A stretch of DNA of 64,000 nucleotides, taken from an uncultured Alphaproteobacteria bacterium. Lineage in GTDB: Bacteria; Pseudomonadota; Alphaproteobacteria; RF32; CAG-239. Numbering within the stretch: the stretch's first letter is position 1; each line of letters opens with the position of its first letter. The notes beneath the pieces were generated by a model. The model was not told the DNA's origin. It ran no database searches and worked only from the letters and a program-made list of their open reading frames with translations. The stretch is taken from positions 1 to 64,000 of the forward strand of contig CAKQUE010000001.1 of NCBI GenBank assembly GCA_934277435.1. Direction: 5' to 3'. Positions 7,153 through 15,828 of this stretch are shown here, in pieces. The translations under genes were made by a program, and so were the position numbers.

Positions 7153-7608
7153 TCAGGCTTTTTGTTCCCATTTGCCGGCAGAACTTTGCTGCCAATAATA
7201 AACTTCATGGCCGGCGTTTTTATACTCTTTCCACAAGCGTCGTGCCTGTTGTAAAGCTTCGTCAGAATTGCCGTCAAAAATATTAAACACACGTTCGTAT
7301 TGTTCTATTGCGGCCGGACTTTCCTCTGCTCCGTCAACCAAAAACAAAAACTTAGCTTTGTTTGGATTTTCAGAATCCGCCGCGAGCCAAATTGGCTGCT
7401 GCTCGGCAAAACCGTCTTTTTTGGAGCCATGCGGTAAAAAACTTTCATCATTAAAGGTCCAAAGCAAAGAATTTAGAAATTCTACTCTCTCTTCTGTCCC
7501 CACCTTTATTTTGACACGTTTGCCAGTGCCATAAGCTTTTTGCAGCAAAAGAGGTAAAACGTCTTCCAGTGTTTTTTTCTGTAAATGATAAAAATCTACT
7601 CTGCTCAT
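7153..7608 (-). CDS. holC: DNA polymerase III chi subunit
   Basis: A 151-residue HolC-like protein: N-terminal VDFYHLQKKTLEDVLPLLLQKA, then FLNSLLWTFNDESFLPHG, typical of the chi fold. Chi bridges the clamp loader (through psi) to SSB. It overlaps the end of the upstream protease gene by 4 bases (ATGA) and so is probably translationally coupled to it. The low-complexity C-terminus is less conserved. Confidence 0.88.
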   Translation of the reverse strand: MSRVDFYHLQKKTLEDVLPLLLQKAYGTGKRVKIKVGTEERVEFLNSLLWTFNDESFLPHGSKKDGFAEQQPIWLAADSENPNKAKFLFLVDGAEESPAAIEQYERVFNIFDGNSDEALQQARRLWKEYKNAGHEVYYWQQSSAGKWEQKA

Positions 7609-8903
7609 AGCGCCGCTTTCACATTCAAATAAACATTATACGAGCCGTCGCTGTCTTTTAGCTGCAGTTTAATTTTTCCATCAACCGGCTGCTTTATTTT
7701 GACTTTCATATCTTCAACGCCGAAAATAGGTTTATCGTTCACCATAACAATGCGATCGCCCATTTTTATCCCCTTGTTTTCAGCCTCAGAATCATTTTTC
7801 ACCGCCGTTATGGCCAATTCTTTTGTCGTTTCTTCATAATAGGCCGAAATACCTAAAGTTTCAAACAAAACCGCCTTCCCGATTTTATATTTATCCAGTC
7901 CAAGTTCCTCAAAGCTTCGCATTTCGGCAAAATTATCTTTAGGTAAAACTTTTGGCTCTTCCGGAGCTTTAGCTACTATGATTTTTGTTTCAATGATTTG
8001 AGCATCTCGGACGATGGCTGCCTGTATTTCTGTATCCGGCGCAAGTTTTGATATTTCATAAGAAAACAAGCGCGGATTTTTTAAGCTAACCTGACCAAAA
8101 CTCAAAATTTTATCCCCAACCTTTAATCCGGCTTTTGCCGCAGGTGAATTTTCTTCCATAGCAGAAACAATCAAAGCCTCACTATTGGCATCATCTTTGG
8201 TGAAGACTTTTTGCACGCTCATACCCAACCAACCGCGAATCACCTTGCCATTTTGTTTTAATTGGCTGACAACCCATTTGACCACATTTGATGGTGTGGC
8301 AAAGCCTACTCCAACGTTTTTACCGTCTTCCGAGAAAATAGCCGTGCTCATACCAATGATTTTGCCATCCATATTGAAAAGCGGTCCGCCGGAATTTCCT
8401 TGATTGATAGCAGCGTCAGTCTGCAAAAAGTTGTCATAAGCCCCTTTATCTATATCACGTTCTTTAGCCGAGATAATTCCCAAAGACACGCTATTGCCCA
8501 ATCCAAAAGGATTACCAATAGCAAAAACCTGATTACCAACCCTGATTGCGTCCGAATCGCCAAAATGCCCTGCCTCGAGATTAATAGGATTTTTAACTTT
8601 AAGCAAAGCTATATCCGTTTTTTCATCAACCCCGACTAAATTTGCGGCAAAGGTTTCGCCGCTTGGAAGTTGAAGTGTGATTTTTTTGGCATTTTCCATT
8701 ACATGCGCATTTGTCACCACATAACCGGCGGCGCTGATAATAATGCCGGCACCAAGTGCTTGTTCGTCATCACTAACATCAACAGCGATGCTTACAACCG
8801 AGGGATTAACTTCCTCAATAACATCTTCTAGCAAGCGCTGCTCTGCCCGCAACGGCAACGCCAATATTAGCCCCAAAACAAAAACACTCCAAAATTTAAG
8901 CAT
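7605..8903 (-). CDS. degP: Periplasmic Do/HtrA serine protease
   Basis: A 432-residue protein from the chosen start at 8903, which gives a proper signal peptide (MLKFWSVFVLGLILALPLRA) and sits 4 bases after hflC; a longer start at 9026 would overlap hflC. The trypsin-like domain has the catalytic triad His in VTNAHV (about 66), Asp in KTDIALL (about 95) and Ser in GNSGGPL (about 170). Two PDZ domains follow (about 240-330 and 350-430). It degrades or refolds misfolded envelope proteins. The hflK-hflC-protease order is common in alphaproteobacteria. DegP, DegQ and MucD cannot be separated from sequence alone. Confidence 0.9.
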   Translation of the reverse strand: MLKFWSVFVLGLILALPLRAEQRLLEDVIEEVNPSVVSIAVDVSDDEQALGAGIIISAAGYVVTNAHVMENAKKITLQLPSGETFAANLVGVDEKTDIALLKVKNPINLEAGHFGDSDAIRVGNQVFAIGNPFGLGNSVSLGIISAKERDIDKGAYDNFLQTDAAINQGNSGGPLFNMDGKIIGMSTAIFSEDGKNVGVGFATPSNVVKWVVSQLKQNGKVIRGWLGMSVQKVFTKDDANSEALIVSAMEENSPAAKAGLKVGDKILSFGQVSLKNPRLFSYEISKLAPDTEIQAAIVRDAQIIETKIIVAKAPEEPKVLPKDNFAEMRSFEELGLDKYKIGKAVLFETLGISAYYEETTKELAITAVKNDSEAENKGIKMGDRIVMVNDKPIFGVEDMKVKIKQPVDGKIKLQLKDSDGSYNVYLNVKAAL

Positions 8904-8907
8904 ATTT

Positions 8908-9777
8908 CTACTTTCTAAAAGTTGTATTGAAATATTTGAAAAACTGCGAATCCGGAGAAAGCACCAAAGAAGTTTCATTATCTCCAAGCGATTTGCGATA
9001 AGCTTCCAAACTGCGATAAAACTCATAGAAATCCACGTCTTTCCCCACAGTCTTATTCCAAATAGCCACTGCTTCTTTATCTCCTTCGCCTCGCAGTATC
9101 TGTGATTGTTTTTCGGCCTCTGCCACTATAATTGCGGCTTCTTTATCTGCGGTGGCACGAATGTTTTGAGCTTTTTGCTGACCTTTGGCGCGAAACTCTT
9201 TAGCGTCACGCTGGCGTTCGGTTTTCATCCGTTCATTAATGGCCTGCATAACTTCAATCGGCAAATCGGCACGGCGAATCCGCACATCGGCCACACTCAC
9301 ACCAATGGCTTCCGCATCTTTTTTTACCGTTTTGCTGATATCCGCCATAATTTGCGTACGTTGCTGCGACAGCAATTCAGTCAAAGTCACACGTCCCAAA
9401 ACTTTTCGCAATGACGAATTAACAATTTCTTCCAATTTGCTACGCGCCTGCGTTTCTGTTTTTACGGTTTTATAAAATTTAAGAGGGTCAACAATTTGAT
9501 AACGAGTAAAGCTGTCTACATCCAAACGTTTTTTATCATTCAAAACCACCTCTTGAGCCGGTGGATCCAAATTGAGCAGGCGAGAGTCATAGAATACAAC
9601 TTTTTGAATAAACGGAATTTTAAATTTCAATCCGGCCTCGTTAACCAATCGTATAGGTTTGCCGAATTGCAAAACTATAGCCTGTTCCGGCTGATAGACA
9701 ATATATACAGAACTCTGGACCAACCCCAGAGCGACTAATCCCAGAAAAATATAAAACTGCGCTTTAAATAAACTCAT
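8908..9777 (-). CDS. hflC: HflC, modulator of FtsH protease
   Basis: A 289-residue protein with an N-terminal membrane anchor (FYIFLGLVALGLVQSSVYIVY) and a stomatin/prohibitin (SPFH) domain including VLQFGKPIRLV. A long charged helix follows (AKEFRAKGQQKAQNIRATADKEAA). HflC assembles with HflK into a large periplasmic cage around FtsH in the inner membrane. It lies 4 bases after hflK and 4 bases before the protease gene, in one operon. Confidence 0.95.
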   Translation of the reverse strand: MSLFKAQFYIFLGLVALGLVQSSVYIVYQPEQAIVLQFGKPIRLVNEAGLKFKIPFIQKVVFYDSRLLNLDPPAQEVVLNDKKRLDVDSFTRYQIVDPLKFYKTVKTETQARSKLEEIVNSSLRKVLGRVTLTELLSQQRTQIMADISKTVKKDAEAIGVSVADVRIRRADLPIEVMQAINERMKTERQRDAKEFRAKGQQKAQNIRATADKEAAIIVAEAEKQSQILRGEGDKEAVAIWNKTVGKDVDFYEFYRSLEAYRKSLGDNETSLVLSPDSQFFKYFNTTFRK

Positions 9778-9781
9778 TTTC

Positions 9782-10831
9782 TTAATCCTTTGTTTGCGTT
9801 TGCGGGGTATTCAGCTGTAAAATCGGCAATAAATTACCTTTTTGCGACGGGTCAACAATAACTTTGTTAGACTTTTGCAAAACATCTTCCATGGCTTCCA
9901 AATACATTTTCTTTATGGTTACTTCTTTTCCCGACTTGTAGGCTGCATATACTGATGCGAATCTGTCCGCCTCACCTTGCGCTTTGTTAATCATTGTCGC
10001 TTTATAAGCCTCTGCATCTTGCAAAACTTGCGCCGCTTTACCGCGTGCTTTTGGCAAAACCTCATTACGGTAAGCCTCAGCCTCGTTTTTGAAACGTTCC
10101 ATATCCGCTTTGGCGCGCTGCACTTCATTAAATGCATCAACAACTTCTCTTGGGGGATCAGCCTTTTGCAGTTTTACGCGCACAATTTGAATTCCGGCGC
10201 CAAACTCATCTAAAACATGCTGCAATTCATCTTTGGTGTCATCTTCAACTTTGCCGCGGTCGCCTGTGATAATCGGCTGCATTTCTGATTGTCCGACAAT
10301 TTCACGCAACACAGATTGCGCCGCCACGCTCACTGTGGCGTCAGGACTGCGCATATTAAACAAATAATCCTTAGCGTCTTTAATTTTCCAAACAATAGTC
10401 AAGTTTATATCCACAATATTTTCATCTCCGGTCAGCATATGGCTTTCCGTAAACGCATTATTGCGGTAGTCGCGATTTTCAGCCGAACCAAGATTGATAC
10501 TACGTTCTTGCGTCACATTCACTTTTATCACATCTTCAATCGGATATGGCAAATGATAATGCAAACCAGCGTCCGTAGTGTCAACATAGCGGCCAAAACG
10601 TAAAATCACACCTTGCTCGCTAGGCTGCACCTGATAGAATCCCGAAGACAGCCATATGAGAGCCAACAAAAGCAAAACACCTTTGAAATAGCCGCCAAAG
10701 TTGTCTTTTGACCCTTGCATTTTGGCAATCTTAGTAAAATCAACAATTTTGTTTTTCTTAAACATTTCTCCGCCTAAAGACCAGCCGTCTTCATCGCCGC
10801 TGTTATCCCAAGGATTTATTTTTTTTACCAT
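9782..10831 (-). CDS. hflK: HflK, modulator of FtsH protease
   Basis: A 349-residue protein from the ATG at 10831, preceded by AAAAGGAAAAAC. It opens with the family hallmark NPWDNSGDEDGWS, has one membrane helix (about 58-75), then an SPFH domain with EQGVILRFGRYV and a long helical arm (EVVDAFNEVQRAKADMERFKNEA). It pairs with HflC as the FtsH-associated cage. It is the first gene of the hflK-hflC-protease-holC operon and is divergent from mrp. Confidence 0.95.
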   Translation of the reverse strand: MVKKINPWDNSGDEDGWSLGGEMFKKNKIVDFTKIAKMQGSKDNFGGYFKGVLLLLALIWLSSGFYQVQPSEQGVILRFGRYVDTTDAGLHYHLPYPIEDVIKVNVTQERSINLGSAENRDYRNNAFTESHMLTGDENIVDINLTIVWKIKDAKDYLFNMRSPDATVSVAAQSVLREIVGQSEMQPIITGDRGKVEDDTKDELQHVLDEFGAGIQIVRVKLQKADPPREVVDAFNEVQRAKADMERFKNEAEAYRNEVLPKARGKAAQVLQDAEAYKATMINKAQGEADRFASVYAAYKSGKEVTIKKMYLEAMEDVLQKSNKVIVDPSQKGNLLPILQLNTPQTQTKD

Positions 10832-10865
10832 TGTTTTTCCTTTTATTTTAAATAATTCTTGCAAT

Positions 10866-10894
10866 AAGATAACCTACATATTAGATAAAAACAA
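10866..10894 (-). promoter_or_regulatory. Probable promoter of the hflK operon
   Basis: On the minus strand, -35 TTGTTT (10894-10889), a 17-base spacer and -10 TATCTT (10871-10866), about 35 bases upstream of the chosen hflK start. Confidence 0.5.
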
Positions 10895-10931
10895 TTAATG
10901 AACAATGAATATCCACATTATGGAGATAATA

Positions 10932-11930
10932 ATGACACCGGAAGAAATCAAAAAAATATGTCAACAATTTTATCCGATTGAAAATTTGGCGAATCTGAAA
11001 GAAATTGGCAACCGCTTGATTTTAGAGTTTAAAAATTTGGCAGAAAATACCGCTAAGACTGCAGAGTTGAAGCAAGTTCTTGCCGCCGCTCTGCAGGATA
11101 AAAAAATATCCATTGTGTTTGTGGAGGATAAAAACGCTAATCTCGGCACCAACGCTATTGAAAAATGGCAGCTGCCAACAGTGAAAAAAATTATCGGTGT
11201 AGCCTCTGGAAAAGGCGGTGTTGGCAAGTCAACCACCTCGGTCAATCTAGCCTTAGCCTTGGCGCATGAGGGTAAAAAAGTAGCTTTGGTCGACGCCGAC
11301 ATTTATGGTCCATCAATTCCGACAATGCTTGGCTATGAAGGACAACCACTGCTTTCTGACGACGGGCAAACCTTTAATCCGTTTGAAACATACAACATAA
11401 AATCTATTTCAATCGGCTCGTTAATCAGCCGCGACACCCCGATAATTTGGCGCGGCGTAAAAATCAGCAGTGCTTTGGAGCAGCTGATGACACAGACTAA
11501 TTGGGGCGAAATTGATATTATGGTTATTGATATGCCGCCGGGAACGGGAGATATTCAAATTACTTTATCTCAGCGCGTGAATATGGACGGCGTTGTTATT
11601 GTTTCCACCCCGCAAGACATTGCTCTGATAGACGCTATTAAAGGCGTGAATATGTTCAAAAAAACCGGTACGCCGATTTTGGGAATTATTGAAAACATGA
11701 GCTATTTTATTTGTCCTTGCTGCGGAGCTCGTTCGGATATTTTCGGACACGAGGGAGCTAAGCAAACAGCAGAAAAAATGGGCGAAACCTTTTTGGGAGA
11801 AATTCCATTGGATATGGCAATCCGCCAAAACGCCGACAAAGGCACGCCGATTGTAGTTTCCGCGCCAAACAGTCCGTATAGTCAGGCTTATTTAGATATT
11901 GCTCAAAAAATTATTCAGCGAATCGGATAA
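10932..11930 (+). CDS. mrp: Mrp/ApbC family Fe-S cluster carrier ATPase
   Basis: A 332-residue protein from the ATG at 10932, which has GGAG 6 bases upstream. An N-terminal MIP18/DUF59-like region (1-75) is followed by a P-loop NTPase with the deviant Walker A GKGGVGKST (about 93-101), VDADIYGPS and DMPPGTGD, then a C-terminal CPCCG cysteine motif that binds a bridging Fe-S cluster. It transfers iron-sulfur clusters to apo-proteins in the cytoplasm. It is transcribed away from hflK. Confidence 0.93.
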   Translation: MTPEEIKKICQQFYPIENLANLKEIGNRLILEFKNLAENTAKTAELKQVLAAALQDKKISIVFVEDKNANLGTNAIEKWQLPTVKKIIGVASGKGGVGKSTTSVNLALALAHEGKKVALVDADIYGPSIPTMLGYEGQPLLSDDGQTFNPFETYNIKSISIGSLISRDTPIIWRGVKISSALEQLMTQTNWGEIDIMVIDMPPGTGDIQITLSQRVNMDGVVIVSTPQDIALIDAIKGVNMFKKTGTPILGIIENMSYFICPCCGARSDIFGHEGAKQTAEKMGETFLGEIPLDMAIRQNADKGTPIVVSAPNSPYSQAYLDIAQKIIQRIG

Positions 11931-11953
11931 TATTTTGAATAATAACATCAAAG

Positions 11954-11975
11954 GGCGGAGCTTGAAAACTCCGCC
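11954..11975. terminator. Hairpin between convergent genes (likely terminator)
   Basis: A perfect 7-bp GC-rich inverted repeat (11954-11960 with 11969-11975) between the convergent mrp and methyltransferase-like genes. The T-tracts on either side are weak, so termination strength is uncertain. Confidence 0.55.
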
Positions 11976-12011
11976 TCACGATTTTACACCATTTTCAATA
12001 TAATCCAGTTC

Positions 12012-12740
12012 CTATTTAGCTTCTTTTTCTTCCTTCAAAGGATAGTCTTGTTTTTTGAAAAAGCCTTTGCGTTCTTTGCGGCTCATCGACCAGATATTAC
12101 CCCAGCCGTTTATCGGCTGCACTTCATACTGCGACTTAAAATTAAAATCACGGGAAAAAAACAGCGACGTGGTTTTGGTATAGTTGTTCATCGGGCAGAA
12201 GCCATAAAAATCAACCTGCAATAAATTGGCCTCGCGTAAATATTTTACAGCGTTAAAATATTCCAAACTCGTATTAATCCGGTCACTGTCGTCCAAAATT
12301 ATCAATCCACCGCTTGCCAGAGCTTTGACGGCATTGGCGGCGCACTCGGCGCGGCGTTTGCCATCTACCACAATCACATCATATTTTTCGCCGTCAGCAA
12401 AAATCATATCTTCATAGCCTTGTTTTTCATCACAATAGCGCATTTGCCAATTGGGTGCGCTAAACTCGGCAGAAAATTTTTCAAACCATTCCGGCTTGTC
12501 TTCTATACTGATAACCTTTTGCGCGCGTTTAGCCCAATACATAGACGAATAGCCTGTGCCAAATTCAAAAATTTTCTTTTGACTATAATCAAACTGCGAC
12601 AAATATTCAATCGCCGGATACGTATACCATGGAATCGGATTGCCATCTCTGTCCAAACATACTTTTTCATTCATACTGCGCTCAATGGCAAAATCTTTGC
12701 GCCACATATCTATAAACTGCTGGAAACGCTGACTATACAT
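12012..12740 (-). CDS. SAM-dependent methyltransferase-like protein
   Basis: A 242-residue protein from the ATG at 12740, which has AGGAG at proper spacing. A Rossmann core is visible: EFGTGYSSMYWAKRA as the SAM-binding glycine motif, VISIEDKPEW with the acidic ribose-binding position, YDVIVVDGKRRAECA, and ASGGLIILDDSDR. These features suit a class I methyltransferase of the type found near glycan or O-antigen modification genes. The substrate cannot be inferred. It is convergent with mrp and stands alone. The C-terminal ~60 residues are aromatic and basic, perhaps substrate-binding. Confidence 0.65.
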   Translation of the reverse strand: MYSQRFQQFIDMWRKDFAIERSMNEKVCLDRDGNPIPWYTYPAIEYLSQFDYSQKKIFEFGTGYSSMYWAKRAQKVISIEDKPEWFEKFSAEFSAPNWQMRYCDEKQGYEDMIFADGEKYDVIVVDGKRRAECAANAVKALASGGLIILDDSDRINTSLEYFNAVKYLREANLLQVDFYGFCPMNNYTKTTSLFFSRDFNFKSQYEVQPINGWGNIWSMSRKERKGFFKKQDYPLKEEKEAK

Positions 12741-12815
12741 TTTTATATCTCCTACATTGCCTATAGCAGTATTTTTAGAAAAAGCCAAGAGTTTTCCGTT
12801 TATCTGCAATATTTA

Positions 12816-12844
12816 TTGATTTTCAAAAAAATTCACCTTATATT
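12816..12844 (+). promoter_or_regulatory. Promoter of the Bax-inhibitor-1 family gene
   Basis: -35 TTGATT (12816-12821), a 17-base spacer and -10 TATATT (12839-12844), followed by AAGGAGG before the ATG at 12879. Confidence 0.6.
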
Positions 12845-12878
12845 TTAGTGTAGATAATAAATTAAGGAGGAATTTTAA

Positions 12879-13610
12879 ATGTTAGAATCAGAACAAATTG
12901 TTCGCAAATCAGCCATTGAACGCGTGGACGAAGGTTTACGCCAATATATGATTAAAGTCTTTAATTATATGGGTGTTGGCTTGGCTATCACCACACTTGC
13001 AGCTTATGTGACTTTGTACACTTCTGTAATTTCGTGGATGTTTAATGTCGACCAAGCTGCCCAAACAATCTCGCTCTCTGCTTTTGGCTGGATTGTTTCG
13101 TTGGCTCCATTGGCTATGATTTTTGCCTTCAACGCAATTTTAAGCAAAGGCAGCCTCGCTGCAGCGCAAATTATGTTTTGGGCTTTTTCTGTGGTTATGG
13201 GTATGTCACTGGCCAATGTTGGTCTGCTTTATACCAGCGATAGTATTGTCCGCGTATTTTTAATCACAGCGGCAACCTTTGGCGGCATGAGTCTATTGGG
13301 TTACACCACAAAAAAAGATTTAACTAAAATCGGCTCTTTTATGATTATGGGACTTTGGGGTATAATCATCGCCAGCATCGTCAATATCTTTTTGAAAAGC
13401 AGCGGTTTGTATTTTGCCATTTCATACATTGCCGTGTTGGTTTTCACTGTTTTGACTGCCTATGACGTACAAAAAATTAAAAATATGTATTATTCAGCAG
13501 ATAGCAGTGACAATATGTCGCGCAAAGCTATTGCCGGTGCGATGAATCTTTATTTGGATTTTATCAACCTGTTTATCTATTTAATGAGAATCATGGGTGA
13601 TAGAAAATAA
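12879..13610 (+). CDS. Bax inhibitor-1 (YbhL/YccA) family membrane protein
   Basis: A 243-residue integral membrane protein with about seven hydrophobic segments and the BI-1 pattern: N-terminal charged region with LRQYMIKVFNYMGVGLAIT, central MGMSLANVGL, and C-terminal LTAYDVQKIKNMYY and GAMNLYLDFINLFIYLMRIMG. Bacterial members include YccA, an FtsH substrate and modulator, and YetJ, a pH-sensitive calcium leak channel. Its nearness to hflK/hflC may be meaningful, but the two are not co-directional. A strong AAGGAGG ribosome binding site is present. Confidence 0.92.
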   Translation: MLESEQIVRKSAIERVDEGLRQYMIKVFNYMGVGLAITTLAAYVTLYTSVISWMFNVDQAAQTISLSAFGWIVSLAPLAMIFAFNAILSKGSLAAAQIMFWAFSVVMGMSLANVGLLYTSDSIVRVFLITAATFGGMSLLGYTTKKDLTKIGSFMIMGLWGIIIASIVNIFLKSSGLYFAISYIAVLVFTVLTAYDVQKIKNMYYSADSSDNMSRKAIAGAMNLYLDFINLFIYLMRIMGDRK

Positions 13611-13637
13611 ATAAATTAATTGTCTGATATTTTTTAG

Positions 13638-13671
13638 CAAGCTGAACATAAACCGTTCAGCTTGTTTCTTT
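13638..13671 (+). terminator. Intrinsic terminator after the BI-1 gene
   Basis: A perfect 10-bp stem (13638-13647 with 13655-13664) with a 7-base loop, followed by TTTCTTTTTT. Confidence 0.88.
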
Positions 13672-13711
13672 TTTACTGGACTTTTATATAAATCCTCTTA
13701 ATATTCGGCAT

Positions 13712-13996
13712 ATGGATGAATTTGTTACGTTTTATGATATTTTAGAAATAAAAAAAGATGCCTCTTCTGCAGAAATAAAAGCGGCTTATCATGCGTTGGC
13801 TAAAAAATATCATCCAGATATCAGCACAACCGACAACCAACAAGAATTTGAAGAAAAATTCAAAAAGATAAATGAAGCCTATTCAACTTTGTCGGAAGCA
13901 AAATCCAGAAAAGAATATGACCATAAATTAAAAGACTTAGAAAAAGAACATCTTGAAAAGCTTACCAAAACACGCAAAATCAAATCAATCAGCTAA
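13712..13996 (+). CDS. Short J-domain (DnaJ-like) protein
   Basis: A 94-residue protein consisting of a J domain (residues 4-70) with the HPD motif in KKYHPDIS, plus a short charged helix rich in Lys/Glu. J domains stimulate DnaK ATPase; the rest of DnaJ (Gly/Phe region, zinc fingers, C-terminal domains) is absent. The stop at 13994-13996 lies where another frame is already open toward the membrane-protein gene downstream, so this may be the N-terminal part of a split J-domain membrane protein. Confidence 0.8.
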   Translation: MDEFVTFYDILEIKKDASSAEIKAAYHALAKKYHPDISTTDNQQEFEEKFKKINEAYSTLSEAKSRKEYDHKLKDLEKEHLEKLTKTRKIKSIS

Positions 13997-14052
13997 ATTG
14001 CAAATTACAACAATACAAAGAAGATCTACGCCAAAAACAAACTTTTTCTTTT

Positions 14053-14889
14053 TTGCACAAAAATGATGGAGGAGATTACAAAACCGAAACAACAAAGCCC
14101 GAAAATACCGACAACAATGATGCTTTTGATGATACATTTAATACACCATATGTTCCGCCGGTAAAGTTAAAAAAGCAAATCTTTGATATCTTAAAATATC
14201 AAACAACTTCCATGCTAAAACAGCTTGCAGCCGCCGCTTTTATTGTTATTGCCGTGTATTCTGTTATCCATTTTTACTTTAACGAACTGGCGTTACAAAT
14301 CAGAAATTCTATTTTAGCCGCCTGTATAGTGTTACTAATATTTGCCGGATACCGCGCTTTTTTTACCATTTTTACAACTTCGCACACAATTTTGATGCTT
14401 GTTTCAAAATCAAGTAAAGGAGTTTCTTTTGTAAAAACAAAAAATGTACTTTATTGTATAAACAAAGCCGCGTCGCTTAAAAACGGTGTTATAGTTTTGA
14501 TTTTAGCAGCTATAACAATGATTACAATAATTAAGGTTATAGACAATATAAATGATTTATTTCCTCCTCAAAAAAATTCTGCGCTGCAAAGCTTTATGGA
14601 TTTTTACGCTAATAATTTATTTGCTTTCTCCGCATATTTAATGGTTTGGCTCTGTGTGATATATTCGTATGTTGTCATCACCATGGAATTTGCCAAATAC
14701 GTTTGTCCGTCTTGTCATTCGGCCTTCAGCTATTTCTATAACAAAACTTATTACACCGAAGACGGTCATCATGTTGAACATGGTGTATATTACCGCGATT
14801 ATATAAAAAATGAGGTTACACAGTGCGATATTTGCAGCTACCAGACAACTTTGAGTTTCCGCCAAAAAGAAAAAGTCTCCCAACAATAA
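14053..14889 (+). CDS. Membrane protein of unknown function, possibly split from the J-domain gene
   Basis: About 278 residues. After an acidic N-terminus there are four hydrophobic segments (about residues 58-75, 83-105, 140-160 and 190-215), then a C-terminal cytoplasmic-like domain with two CxxC pairs (CPSCHSAF and CDICSYQ), suggesting a zinc knuckle. The only early start is a TTG at 14053 with no good ribosome binding site. The same frame is open back to 13957, overlapping the end of the J-domain gene, so a frameshifted J-domain fusion is possible. Function not recognised. Confidence 0.6.
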   Translation: MHKNDGGDYKTETTKPENTDNNDAFDDTFNTPYVPPVKLKKQIFDILKYQTTSMLKQLAAAAFIVIAVYSVIHFYFNELALQIRNSILAACIVLLIFAGYRAFFTIFTTSHTILMLVSKSSKGVSFVKTKNVLYCINKAASLKNGVIVLILAAITMITIIKVIDNINDLFPPQKNSALQSFMDFYANNLFAFSAYLMVWLCVIYSYVVITMEFAKYVCPSCHSAFSYFYNKTYYTEDGHHVEHGVYYRDYIKNEVTQCDICSYQTTLSFRQKEKVSQQ

Positions 14890-14908
14890 GCTGTTATAAA
14901 CTTTTTTA

Positions 14909-14937
14909 TTGACTTCAACGCATTATATGTTTATAAA
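14909..14937 (+). promoter_or_regulatory. Promoter of the rpmH-rnpA-yidD-yidC-engB cluster
   Basis: -35 TTGACT (14909-14914), a 17-base spacer and -10 TATAAA (14932-14937). The leader then holds a 7-bp hairpin (about 14956-14975) before the ribosome binding site CCGGAG and the rpmH ATG at 15009. Confidence 0.7.
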
Positions 14938-15008
14938 GAGAGCGAAAAATACCGAGAGTCTGCATGGGGCAGGCTTTAAATAACTAATAATTAACCGGAG
15001 ATTTTAAA

Positions 15009-15143
15009 ATGAAAAGAACTTATCAGCCAAGTAAATTGGTACGCACTCGCCGTCACGGCTTTAGAACTCGTATGGCAACCGTTGGCGGACGCAAAGTATT
15101 ATCAGCCCGCAGAGCCAGAGGCCGTAAAAGAATTTCTGCTTAA
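15009..15143 (+). CDS. rpmH: 50S ribosomal protein L34
   Basis: A complete 44-residue L34: MKRTYQPSKLVRTRRHGF at the N-terminus and RARGRKRISA at the end, both standard for the family. It is a basic protein of the large ribosomal subunit. A CCGGAG ribosome binding site lies 8 bases upstream. It is the first gene of the conserved rpmH-rnpA-yidD-yidC-engB cluster near the chromosomal origin in many bacteria; dnaA is not in this window. Confidence 0.97.
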   Translation: MKRTYQPSKLVRTRRHGFRTRMATVGGRKVLSARRARGRKRISA

Positions 15144-15153
15144 AGTAGCAAAA

Positions 15154-15558
15154 ATGAGTGAATTCTTAATTCTAAAAAAAAGAAAAGATTTTCTCAGAGC
15201 CGCCAAAGACATTACCATGGTTTCTAAAAACGTGATGTTACAGGCGGCTCGCCCTTTATCTGCTGATATTTCAGCAGAAGAAAGCCGTAAAGCTCGAATC
15301 GGTTTTACAGCGACAAAGCGTTTGGGCAAAGCCCATATCCGTAACCGCACAAAACGACGTCTGCGCGCTGTTGTGCGAGAAATCTACAAAAAATATGCAC
15401 TAGATAACGTTGATTATGTATTGGTTGGGCGTTTTGATACCTGGTGCTGCCCGTACGAAGATTTGAAACGCGACGTTATTTGGACTTTCCGTAAAACCAA
15501 CAAAATGATTTTGCAAAGTGATGAGAATGCTGAAAAAACTACTCATTCTACCAATTAA
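15154..15558 (+). CDS. rnpA: Ribonuclease P protein component
   Basis: A 134-residue protein from the ATG at 15154, 10 bases after rpmH; a longer in-frame start at 15082 would overlap most of rpmH's 3' half and is unlikely. It has the RnpA core: LKKRKDFLRAA at the N-terminus, ARIGFTATKRLGKAHIRNRTKRRLRAVVRE as the RNR motif region, and DYVLVGR. It binds RNase P RNA to process tRNA 5' ends. The C-terminus overlaps yidD. Confidence 0.95.
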   Translation: MSEFLILKKRKDFLRAAKDITMVSKNVMLQAARPLSADISAEESRKARIGFTATKRLGKAHIRNRTKRRLRAVVREIYKKYALDNVDYVLVGRFDTWCCPYEDLKRDVIWTFRKTNKMILQSDENAEKTTHSTN

Positions 15559-15766
15559 AATTTATCAGCTCTGCATTTCACCTTGGTGCTCTGGAGTTTG
15601 CCGTTTTAGACCGACCTGCTCTCAATATATGATTGAAGCCATCCAAATTCATGGTGTTTGCAAAGGACTATATTTAGGCATAAAGCGGATTTTGCGCTGC
15701 AATCCGTGGGGCGGAAGCGGATATGACCCAGTACCGCCAAAAGAAACAAAGCATAAGTCGCTATAA
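15527..15766 (+). CDS. yidD: YidD membrane protein insertion efficiency factor
   Basis: About 79 residues with the YidD pattern: an amphipathic N-terminal helix (KKLLILPIKIYQLCISP), conserved cysteines in CRFRPTCSQYMIEAI, and NPWGGSGYDPVPP. YidD assists YidC-dependent membrane protein insertion. It overlaps the 3' end of rnpA by about 32 bases, a common arrangement. ATG at 15521 or GTG at 15518 are alternative starts; 15527 fits the family N-terminus best. Confidence 0.92.
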   Translation: MLKKLLILPIKIYQLCISPWCSGVCRFRPTCSQYMIEAIQIHGVCKGLYLGIKRILRCNPWGGSGYDPVPPKETKHKSL

Positions 15767-15828
15767 TTGCTTGCCTTTTCAGCAATTTTATTTTAGATAG
15801 AAGAAGATTTGTTTAATGGGAGCTTACT

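Noticed and set aside
8904..9026. Longer N-terminus for the Do protease
   Set aside because: It overlaps hflC by ~120 bases and hides the signal peptide, which begins exactly at 8903.
15082..15153. Earlier in-frame start for rnpA
   Set aside because: It would overlap about half of rpmH; the ATG at 15154 follows rpmH closely and gives the normal RnpA N-terminus.
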